The translations under genes were made by a program, and so were the position numbers. DNA of 31,829 nucleotides. It comes from JAJTHY01 sp964458795. Its GTDB lineage: Bacteria > Pseudomonadota > Alphaproteobacteria > Rickettsiales > Midichloriaceae. The stretch is from the NCBI GenBank assembly GCA_964458795.1, contig CAYWJW010000015.1, positions 1 to 31,829 on the forward strand, in the 5' to 3' direction. Below the pieces are notes generated by a model. The model saw nothing but the letters and a program-made list of their open reading frames with translations. It did no database searches and was not told the DNA's origin. Below are positions 25,667 through 31,829 of the stretch, piece after piece. How positions within the stretch are numbered: the first letter of the stretch is position 1; each line of letters opens with the position of its first letter.

Positions 25667-26776
25667 ATGCCCGCAGAACTTTTAAAATTAATTACACCCA
25701 TTGGAGACTCACCTAAAAAGGTGGTGGTTGCTATGTCTGGTGGCGTGGATAGTTCTACGGTAGCTGCGGTTCTCAAGCACCAGGGGCATGAGGTTATAGG
25801 CGTAACGCTTCAACTTTATGACTATGGCTTAACTGTTGGCAAGAAGGGTGCATGCTGCGCAGGTCAGGATATCTACGATGCATTGCAAGCGGCCGAAAAG
25901 ATTGGCATCCCACATTATGTGCTTAACTATGAGAGCATCTTTAAAGAGTCGGTGATAGATGACTTTGCAGACAGCTACCTACGAGGAGAAACTCCAATAC
26001 CATGTGTCAGATGCAACCAGAAGGTGAAATTCAGAGATCTCTTTAAAGTTGCAAAAGACTTGGGCGCAGACTGTCTAGCAACTGGGCACTATGTAAGACG
26101 CATAGAAAATTCTGGTACTATAGAACTTCATCAGGGCTTTGAAACGGCCAAAGACCAAAGCTATTTTCTCTTCACCACAACGCGCGATCAGCTGGATTAC
26201 CTGAGATTTCCCATAGGTGCTCTTAATAAAAGCCAGACGCGTGAGCTTGCTAAGTTCTTTGGCCTTAATGTGTCAGACAAGCCGGACAGTCAGGACATTT
26301 GTTTTGTACCTAATGGATCGTATAGTTCAGTGATTGAGAAGTATCGACCTGGTGCACTTGATTCTGGCAATATAATATTCAAAGATGGAACTCCTTTAGG
26401 ACGGCATGAAGGAATCATAAATTTCACTATTGGGCAAAGGCGTGGAATCGGCATTTCTTCAAGTGAACCTCTTTACGTGATTAAAATCGACCCTCTTACG
26501 AATGACGTGATAGTAGGTTATAAAGAGGATCTCGAGTCAGCAACGCTTGAAGTTAAAGAAATGAACTGGCTTATTGCATCTCCAGAAACCCTTGAATGCT
26601 CGGTGAAGCTTAGGTCAGCACACAAACAAATAGAAGCCAAAGTTACCGCGCTTGGCAATGGACGTGCAAAAATTGAACTAGCCGAGCCCTACTCAGGCAT
26701 TACTCCCGGGCAAGCCTGTGTGATGTACAATGGCACCCGAGTCCTAGGTGGTGGCTGGATTGAAAGAGAGGCTTAA
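25667..26776 (+). CDS. mnmA: tRNA-specific 2-thiouridylase MnmA
   Basis: MnmA inserts sulfur at position 2 of the wobble uridine of tRNA-Glu, tRNA-Lys and tRNA-Gln. The 369-aa product has the PP-loop ATP site SGGVDSS (24-30), nucleophile Cys113 in PCVRCN, the substrate segment DQSYFL (163-168) and Cys212 in DSQDICFVP, the second catalytic cysteine. The C-terminal barrel domain ends GGGWIER. The ATG at 25667, with GGTGG five bases ahead, is preferred to a TTG four codons earlier. One substrate, tRNA-Glu(UUC), is encoded at 31634-31708. Confidence 0.97.
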   Translation: MPAELLKLITPIGDSPKKVVVAMSGGVDSSTVAAVLKHQGHEVIGVTLQLYDYGLTVGKKGACCAGQDIYDALQAAEKIGIPHYVLNYESIFKESVIDDFADSYLRGETPIPCVRCNQKVKFRDLFKVAKDLGADCLATGHYVRRIENSGTIELHQGFETAKDQSYFLFTTTRDQLDYLRFPIGALNKSQTRELAKFFGLNVSDKPDSQDICFVPNGSYSSVIEKYRPGALDSGNIIFKDGTPLGRHEGIINFTIGQRRGIGISSSEPLYVIKIDPLTNDVIVGYKEDLESATLEVKEMNWLIASPETLECSVKLRSAHKQIEAKVTALGNGRAKIELAEPYSGITPGQACVMYNGTRVLGGGWIEREA

Positions 26777-26811
26777 AGAGAAATAGTCATCCTGAACTCT
26801 GGCATAGATGG

Positions 26812-27015
26812 CTATCTTGTGAGACTATCATTATCCACAATCATTGGTAAAAAAGCTGCAGCAAGACATGATATTGCTGCTGCACACATGGCTTTGCCAT
26901 ATGGATCCTTACAGTCTGGTGCTAAAAAAACAAATGATGTATTGAACAGGTAAAAGCCTGCTATGCCAATAGCAGTCCATTTGCCAGGCAATTCCATATC
27001 AAAAATCTTTTGCAT
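26812..27015 (-). CDS. Possible small membrane protein, 67 aa
   Basis: From the ATG at 27015 (GGAAG five bases upstream) the frame reads MQKIFDMELPGKW, then two hydrophobic stretches (about 14-30 and 42-58), ending VDNDSLTR. It occupies most of the 26777-27236 gap, otherwise repeat fragments. Another ATG four codons earlier lies within repeat copy D, whose -35 block overlaps this start. I know no homologue. It could be a real two-helix protein or an open frame by chance. Confidence 0.35.
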   Translation of the reverse strand: MQKIFDMELPGKWTAIGIAGFYLFNTSFVFLAPDCKDPYGKAMCAAAISCLAAAFLPMIVDNDSLTR

Positions 27016-27051
27016 AGGGACTTCCATTGACCCTTATATGTCAAGTATACT
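27016..27051 (+). promoter_or_regulatory. Promoter of the AGGGACTTCCAT family, copy D
   Basis: AGGGACTTCCAT (27016-27027), an 18-base gap and TATACT (27046-27051) match the family; AAAAATCTTTT lies upstream. It points into the shared repeat and toward the 3' end of the AsmA gene on the other strand. Confidence 0.55.
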
Positions 27052-27134
27052 AATAAATGTAAGATAAGAGAGGTATGGTTAAAACACTTGAAAACTTGTA
27101 CTCTTCTCTGACGTAGGGATCTCGTCAGAAAGTT
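27052..27134 (+). repeat. Copy D downstream repeat with a 13-codon ORF
   Basis: The stretch after the promoter is closely shared with copy E on the other strand. It contains an ATG at 27075 opening MVKTLENLYSSLT and stopping at 27114-27116, then CTGACG...CGTCAG, which can form a six-pair hairpin. In copy E an AGAAGA/TCTTCT-based stem brackets the same ATG. A short RNA, a peptide or a mobile miniature element are all possible. Confidence 0.5.
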
Positions 27135-27236
27135 GGAAAAGACCGGAAAAAATTCATAAATGAAATCCTCAACTCCAGGCAAACTCCCGGTTTCCATTTG
27201 TTAAACAGGTAAAAAAATTTCGTGGAGTTAACCATA

Positions 27237-29990
27237 TCACTGGTTCCTAAGCAGAGGATATACTGGTTTAGGTGCTGATTCAGTAGCTACGTTATCCTTA
27301 AGGAAGGTTAGATATCCTACATAATTAATCGTAGGATTAAGGTTATTAATTGGGCCGCTACCTGCGATGTCTATGGTCATCGTGGCTGCGCGTCCATATG
27401 GAATAAAGTTGATGCGGGTAAAGCTGCTGACTAGACGGTTTTTAATATCTGCTTTGGCGGTAAAGGCGCCGGATATTCTGGTGTTTTTAAACTTGAAGTT
27501 ATCCAAGGTAGCTATGCCAGCTTTTACTGTGATACTACCTTCTAGGTCATCAAAGATGCTTTGGCCATTGGAAGTGTAGTATTGTAGTTTTTCGGCTTTA
27601 TCTGCATAGGGGGATACATATTCGCTAAGGTGTATGATCTCACCGATGTCAAAGTTGTTCCAGATAACTTTTTTGCCTAGAACACTTAAAGAGCCTGCTA
27701 AGCTAGCATATGTAGTGTCTGTGTCAGCTCCCTTAGCAGCAAAGCTGCCACTTGCGCTTAAATAGCCATCGAGTTTGTCGTAGTCTGCATAGGTTTTTAA
27801 GAAGTCGACTAGTTGAAAATTGTTGATGGCAAAAGTGGCTGAGTAAGTTGGTATTGTAGAGGTTGCCACAATGCTTCCTGCTAACTGTAATTTGCCACGG
27901 AAAATATCTGCGGTAAGCTCATTTACAGTTATAACGCCTTCCTGTGCAAGCGCAGATAAATTTAGGTTTTGAAATACTAGTGATGGAGATTTATAATCCT
28001 TTACAAGTAATTTGAAATCTCCGTATATATTATGGATTCCATAAAAGTTTGCGCCTCCAATAGTTACAGTTTGTACGGCATCTGGATTTTTGGAAACTAG
28101 TTCTGTTTGTCTTGCAGTAAGAAGAGCGGTAGGTGGCATTACTTTATCGATGAAATCTGAAGTAATTCTATCCACCACAATATCGGTATGAATTTTAGGA
28201 GCGATGGCGGAAGTTATAAGAGATGCTGACCCAGAAATGGAAGCTGTATCGCTTTGAAGCATAAGTTGGTTTAAATGAAAATTATTTGGAGATATAGAGA
28301 ATGAACTGTAAAATTGAGGAAAATCGATATCCTGGTACTTAAATAGATCGATCATTAGATTCATATCTAAATTTGTTGAGAAGGTTCTAAGCCATTTAAA
28401 ATCATTAGTTATTTCATAGAATGTGCTACTGGATTTCTCAAAATCAGAAGCATATAAGTTGGCTAGGAAATTGTTTACAGTATCTGGCAACTTCATGGCG
28501 TCACCGTCTATATGATTGATTCTTATGTTTGCTTGAGTATTAAGGCGTTTTTCGCCTGTATGCCTAAATACAAATTTACCCAGTGCTTTTAGATTTCCCC
28601 ATTCAAATCGGGTATTATCCACCCGCAAGTTTCTAGGAATTATCACTACATCAGAAGTAATTGTAAGTGGTTGATTTGCAAATGATACAAGCTCTTCATG
28701 ATTAAAATCAAGCCATGCACTGAACTCGGGATAGCTCGTGACTTTAAGAGAGAGTTTGCCATCAAATTTAGGGCGCACATAGTTGTGGCTCATAGTGCCA
28801 GTAAATCCAAGTGTGGATTTGCCAGGTAGTTCCATTATGAGTTCGCTTAAGATAAATTTCTCTTCCAAGATATTTGAGTTGATAATTATATCTTTTATGG
28901 GCTGCTTATTAGAGATTAATTCTCTCAATTTGAAATTTATCTTTCCAAAGAGATTATGCGGAATATCAAAATTAAACGACATTAGGAAATCTCGCATAAA
29001 TCTTTCAAATGTTAATGAGGAACTGGCATCTTTAGATAAATGTGCAAAAATTGTATCCAAGTTTATGGTATCTCCATCAATACTTGCGGAGAGTTCATGA
29101 CCTTCTCCTAGAGAAAAATTAAATTTTCCCATAATTTTAGAGATGCTAGGTGATGATAATATGAAGTTATCTAAGATGATTTCTTGATTATTTAAGCGGA
29201 TATTGCTAGTTGCAATAATGCCATCTTTGAGTAATGCGCGTTGTAGTGGGTTGATATCATACCCGTGCTTTAGATTGTCAAAGAAGTTTATAACTATATT
29301 GCCAGTTAGATCATAAGTGGACTCTTTAACCGCTAGATCTCCTTTGAACTTGAGTTCGGAGAAGTCATTTAGTATATGAATGGTTGAGGATTTCGAGCCA
29401 ATACCTCGGTTTGCGAGTAAATTGATTTTGAGATTATAACTAAGGTTTTGTAAATCAAAACTGCCAGAAAACCCTAGAGATTTCGCCGGACTATATTCTA
29501 ACTTACCATTGATTCCGGTTAGTTTATTGAGAGACTTAGAGTTGGGATCTATAACTAAATTTACATTAGTTAAGCTAAAGTCTTGCAGGAGTTTTGTTTT
29601 GGGTAGTTTGCTTTTATCCAAGATGTTTAAAAGCTTTTTTACGGACTCAAGTGTAAATTGTGCGCCAGTGATTTCCACGCTCTTAATACTTATATTATCG
29701 GTAAGGAATGAAAGTATGCCTACTTGCAATGTTAATTTTGGTATTTCTATTTTAGTGGTTTCATCAAGGTCTAATCTGACTTGATTTATGGTAATAGTTG
29801 AAGTTGGAAAGATTGTGCCTTGTAGTTCGCCCAAAATTTTTATATCTAGCCCAGACTCTTGAGAAAATTTTTTGTTTAAATCAGCTTTTAGATAGTTGAA
29901 TGAAACAAAGGATGGAATAAGGAATAGACAGAGGCATACCACTGATATTAAGGCTAATAATTTTACTAAACTTCTTAAACTCACTTTCAA
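27237..29990 (-). CDS. AsmA-family protein, 917 aa
   Basis: The N-terminus has one membrane anchor (about residues 7-28, LVKLLALISVVCLCLFLIPSF) followed by the AsmA start (SQESGLDIKILGELQGTIFPTSTITINQVRLDL). A long beta-rich periplasmic region ends with the AsmA C-terminal domain (about 740-890: GSFAAKGADT, LSGSLSVLGKKV-type, LDNFKFKNTRISG). Proteins of this kind are implicated in lipid transfer between membranes and in outer-membrane assembly. The first available start is TTG at 29990; a GTG two codons later is the alternative, and neither has a clear Shine-Dalgarno. It is divergent from the thiamine-riboswitch gene and complements the larger YhdP-like protein at 4512. Confidence 0.85.
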   Translation of the reverse strand: MKVSLRSLVKLLALISVVCLCLFLIPSFVSFNYLKADLNKKFSQESGLDIKILGELQGTIFPTSTITINQVRLDLDETTKIEIPKLTLQVGILSFLTDNISIKSVEITGAQFTLESVKKLLNILDKSKLPKTKLLQDFSLTNVNLVIDPNSKSLNKLTGINGKLEYSPAKSLGFSGSFDLQNLSYNLKINLLANRGIGSKSSTIHILNDFSELKFKGDLAVKESTYDLTGNIVINFFDNLKHGYDINPLQRALLKDGIIATSNIRLNNQEIILDNFILSSPSISKIMGKFNFSLGEGHELSASIDGDTINLDTIFAHLSKDASSSLTFERFMRDFLMSFNFDIPHNLFGKINFKLRELISNKQPIKDIIINSNILEEKFILSELIMELPGKSTLGFTGTMSHNYVRPKFDGKLSLKVTSYPEFSAWLDFNHEELVSFANQPLTITSDVVIIPRNLRVDNTRFEWGNLKALGKFVFRHTGEKRLNTQANIRINHIDGDAMKLPDTVNNFLANLYASDFEKSSSTFYEITNDFKWLRTFSTNLDMNLMIDLFKYQDIDFPQFYSSFSISPNNFHLNQLMLQSDTASISGSASLITSAIAPKIHTDIVVDRITSDFIDKVMPPTALLTARQTELVSKNPDAVQTVTIGGANFYGIHNIYGDFKLLVKDYKSPSLVFQNLNLSALAQEGVITVNELTADIFRGKLQLAGSIVATSTIPTYSATFAINNFQLVDFLKTYADYDKLDGYLSASGSFAAKGADTDTTYASLAGSLSVLGKKVIWNNFDIGEIIHLSEYVSPYADKAEKLQYYTSNGQSIFDDLEGSITVKAGIATLDNFKFKNTRISGAFTAKADIKNRLVSSFTRINFIPYGRAATMTIDIAGSGPINNLNPTINYVGYLTFLKDNVATESAPKPVYPLLRNQ

Positions 29991-30106
29991 TAATTAAACA
30001 ATGCTGATTGTTAGATATTAGAAGGCTAGCAAAAATTGGTCAATGTTATTGACAAAAAATATGGCTTGTGCTGCTGGCTAATATGTGTTACTAGATCTCT
30101 ATGCAA

Positions 30107-30178
30107 GCTCAGGGGTGCCCTAATTGGCTGAGATTATACCCTAGAACCTGATTTGGTTAATACCAGCGTAGGAAGAGT
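30107..30178 (+). promoter_or_regulatory. TPP riboswitch (THI element)
   Basis: The conserved thiamine pyrophosphate aptamer elements appear in order: AGGGGTGCCC (30111-30120), GGCTGAGA (30126-30133), ACCTGAT (30146-30152), then TACCAGCGTAGGAA (30161-30174). The closing P1 stem pairs GCTC (30107-30110) with GAGT (30175-30178). That 3' strand overlaps the Shine-Dalgarno AGGAAG (30170-30175), six bases before the ATG at 30182. Binding of TPP should therefore hide the ribosome site and repress translation, with no separate expression platform. Confidence 0.95.
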
Positions 30179-30181
30179 ACT

Positions 30182-31573
30182 ATGATTATTGACAGATTAT
30201 CTACCACAGATTTTATCGTTTTTGTTATTGTAGCTATAGTATTTGGATGTATCCTTGCGTTAAGTAAGCTTAAGGGTAATAGAGCAAATGTATTGCAATA
30301 TTTAGCCATGGGTAGAGCGCTGACACTTCCAGCTTTTGTAGTGACTTTAGTTTCCTCATGGTATGGTAGTGTAGTAGGGGCCACACAGATTGCCTATAAA
30401 TATGGGATCTATAACTTTTTTGCTCTCGGAATTTTCTGGTACTTGAGTGCGTTTATATTTGCTATGTTCCTAGCTAGTAAATTTGCGAAGTCCCAAGCTA
30501 TAAGTCTTCCAGAATTAGTTGGTAAGGTGCACGGCCGTCTTTCAGAAAATATGCTGCTGGCATTATTATTTCTTAAGACTTTGCCAGTTCCATATATAAT
30601 GGCATTCAGCATGATTCTAGCAGCGCTCTTTGGATGGCAAGAATCCACATCACTTATGGTTGGGGTGATTATTGCGTTAATAATGAGTCTGCGAAGCTCG
30701 CTGAAATCCGTGATGATTATTGATTTTATGCAGTTTCTAACGATTTTTACCGGCATGGGTATGGTTCTATACTACTGCATTAAGCAGCTAGGTGGGGTGG
30801 ATTACTTAGTAGGCAATCTTCCAGAAAGCCATTTAACCATAGGTGGCGGAAACGATGTGCAAAAGCTATTACTTTGGTTTTTGGTAGCTCTGAGTACTAC
30901 GGTTCTAAGCCCTATTTTTCATCAACGCTGCTTTGCTGCCAAAACTCCAAAGACGGCGAAGATTGGAGTTATGATTTCCATTTGCTTTTGGATTGTCTCT
31001 GACATTTTAACTACCTTAGGTGGTTTGTATGCAAGAGCTTACCTAGGTGAAGGTCATGATGCTAGTGCTTATCTTGATCTAATGACCTCTATCTTACCAT
31101 CTGGTCTTGTAGGTTATATGGTTGCAGCAATGCTTATTACAGCGCTTTCTGCTCTAGACTCATATATCTTTGCTAGCAAATCGCTTGTAGTGAATTACTA
31201 TCATACAAGAGGTAAGATTTTATCTAGAAAAGCGTACTTATTGCTAGGTAGCTTTATAGTGCTCACATCAGCTTTTTTGGCAGCAAACCTGGATGGTGAT
31301 TTGGAAATGGCTTGGCTTTTATTTGAGTCTGCCTTTGTCGCAAGCCTGTTATTTCCGGTGTTAGCTAGCATATCTGTTAAAAATGCACTGAGCGCTTTTC
31401 AGTTTAATACAATAGTCTCTATTACCTTTGTGATAGTATTAATCGCAGATTACTATTACCTATCGTATCAGTCTACAGCAAGCCTTGGTTTGATGTGTAT
31501 CAATGCGGCAGTAGTAGGTATATGCATGCTTGTGAACAAATTAAGGGCTGCGCCCCAAGCAACTCTCCCATAA
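30182..31573 (+). CDS. Sodium:solute symporter, probable thiamine transporter
   Basis: This 463-aa protein with about 12-13 hydrophobic helices belongs to the SSS family (PanF/PutP type). Visible features are GRALTLPAFVVTLVSSWYGSVVGATQ (about 43-68), the region LRSSLKSVMIIDFMQF (about 170-185), and LVGYMVAAMLITALSALDSYIFASKS (about 315-340), which carries the family's conserved small-residue and Ser pattern. The TPP riboswitch directly before it makes thiamine or a thiamine precursor the likely substrate; a PanF-like transporter under THI-element control (ThiV) was predicted in other bacteria. No thiamine biosynthesis gene is present in the window, consistent with scavenging from a host. Confidence 0.88.
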   Translation: MIIDRLSTTDFIVFVIVAIVFGCILALSKLKGNRANVLQYLAMGRALTLPAFVVTLVSSWYGSVVGATQIAYKYGIYNFFALGIFWYLSAFIFAMFLASKFAKSQAISLPELVGKVHGRLSENMLLALLFLKTLPVPYIMAFSMILAALFGWQESTSLMVGVIIALIMSLRSSLKSVMIIDFMQFLTIFTGMGMVLYYCIKQLGGVDYLVGNLPESHLTIGGGNDVQKLLLWFLVALSTTVLSPIFHQRCFAAKTPKTAKIGVMISICFWIVSDILTTLGGLYARAYLGEGHDASAYLDLMTSILPSGLVGYMVAAMLITALSALDSYIFASKSLVVNYYHTRGKILSRKAYLLLGSFIVLTSAFLAANLDGDLEMAWLLFESAFVASLLFPVLASISVKNALSAFQFNTIVSITFVIVLIADYYYLSYQSTASLGLMCINAAVVGICMLVNKLRAAPQATLP

Positions 31574-31582
31574 TTTTCCTAA

Positions 31583-31611
31583 TGTTTTGCTTGATTTAGT
31601 CTTATTATAAT
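31583..31611 (+). promoter_or_regulatory. Possible promoter for the tRNA pair
   Basis: A perfect TATAAT lies at 31606-31611, with a weak TGTTTT -35 (31583-31588) 17 bases upstream. It is 22 bases before tRNA-Glu. The -10 is convincing, the -35 is not. Confidence 0.35.
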
Positions 31612-31633
31612 ATATAAAAAGCACATACGACCT

Positions 31634-31708
31634 GACCCCTTCGTCTAGCGGTTAGGACACCACCCTTTCACGGTGGTAACACGGGTTCGATTCCCGTAGG
31701 GGTCGCCA
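31634..31708 (+). tRNA. tRNA-Glu (anticodon UUC)
   Basis: The cloverleaf is complete. Acceptor GACCCCT pairs with AGGGGTC (31698-31704), the anticodon stem is CCACC/GGTGG around the loop CTTTCAC with TTC at 31667-31669, and the T-arm is ACGGG-TTCGATT-CCCGT. The discriminator G (31705) is followed by encoded CCA (31706-31708). Position 34 of this tRNA is a substrate of the MnmA encoded upstream. Confidence 0.98.
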
Positions 31709-31724
31709 TTGCTTTAGTAAGCCT

Positions 31725-31797
31725 GCCCAGATAGCTCAGTCGGTAGAGCAAAGGACTGAAAATCCTTGTGTCGGTGGTTCGATTCCACCTGTCACCA
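31725..31797 (+). tRNA. tRNA-Phe (anticodon GAA) with defective 3' acceptor strand
   Basis: The body is canonical: GCCCAGA acceptor 5' strand (31725-31731), D-arm GCTC/GAGC, anticodon stem AAGGA/TCCTT with GAA at 31758-31760, variable GTGTC, T-arm GGTGG-TTCGATT-CCACC. After the T-stem only TGTC (31790-31793) precedes ACCA (31794-31797), where seven bases, TCTGGGC, are expected. Three bases are missing and others changed, so the acceptor stem cannot close. It is either a pseudogene, a sequence error or a tRNA repaired afterwards. The neighbouring tRNA-Glu and terminator are intact. Confidence 0.85.
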
Positions 31798-31799
31798 CT

Positions 31800-31827
31800 A
31801 AAGCCAGAAAAAAACTGGCTTTTTTTA
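31800..31827 (+). terminator. Rho-independent terminator after the tRNA pair
   Basis: AAAGCCAG (31800-31807) and CTGGCTTT (31815-31822) form an eight-pair stem around a loop of seven A, followed by a run of T up to 31826. Confidence 0.9.
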
Positions 31828-31829
31828 TT

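Noticed and set aside
26961..27197. 78-codon minus-strand frame in the mnmA-AsmA gap
   Set aside because: Its middle is the reverse reading of repeat copy D, and it overlaps the better small frame at 26812-27015.
30049..30084. Perfect TTGACA (30049-30054) upstream of the TPP riboswitch
   Set aside because: The nearest -10-like TAATAT (30079-30084) is 24 bases away and nothing fits at 16-18 bases, so no promoter is claimed.
1..31829. CRISPR array, insertion sequence or prophage
   Set aside because: There are no regularly spaced repeats, transposase, integrase or phage structural genes; repeats present are short and dispersed.

Overview
The window looks like a chromosomal segment of an AT-rich alphaproteobacterium, most likely a member of the Rickettsiales or a similar host-associated lineage. 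The grounds are low G+C, a class I lysyl-tRNA synthetase, an alphaproteobacterial-type SspB, an HscA that reads like rickettsial HscA, dispersed short palindromic repeats (one of them read through inside lptE), a giant alpha-helical protein without recognisable domains, and import rather than visible synthesis of thiamine. The lineage is inferred from gene content, not from a marker phylogeny.

Layout. 1-690 (-): a partial unknown gene at the edge and an unknown 161-aa gene. 837-2740 (+): a DAACS/SDF-type symporter and birA, joined by an ATGA overlap. 2746-3709 (+): two tandem paralogous small membrane proteins behind a strong sigma70-like promoter, followed by a palindromic repeat. 3856-7514: divergent lolA (-) and a 1000-aa YhdP/AsmA-like protein (+). 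7605-14580 (+): a 2279-aa protein with about 280-residue internal repeats, with its own promoter. 14724-17893 (-): zapE, nuoH and a leucine-rich-repeat membrane protein. 17960-23209 (-): an S9 lipoprotein peptidase, lysS, lptE and gmk. 23471-26776 (+): a lid-less hscA, sspB and mnmA. 27237-29990 (-): an AsmA-family protein. 30107-31573 (+): a TPP riboswitch directly abutting a sodium:solute symporter gene. 31634-31827 (+): tRNA-Glu, a tRNA-Phe with a damaged acceptor arm, and a terminator.

Main theme. Outer-membrane building recurs: LolA carries lipoproteins, LptE belongs to the LPS translocon, and two AsmA/YhdP-like proteins are candidates for moving lipid between membranes. Protein quality control (HscA, SspB for ClpXP, ZapE) and translation (LysRS, MnmA, two tRNAs) make up most of the remainder.

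Most unusual signal. Five intergenic sites on both strands share the block AGGGACTTCCAT (allowing one or two changes), each followed 17 or 18 bases later by TATAAT or TATACT. They look like one family of promoters with an unusual -35 region. One precedes the giant gene, one precedes the 161-aa gene, one faces lysS, and three continue into a shared downstream repeat that in two copies encodes a near-identical short peptide (MVKT/S-LENLYSSLT). This could be a regulon or a family of small transcripts. It deserves a genome-wide search.
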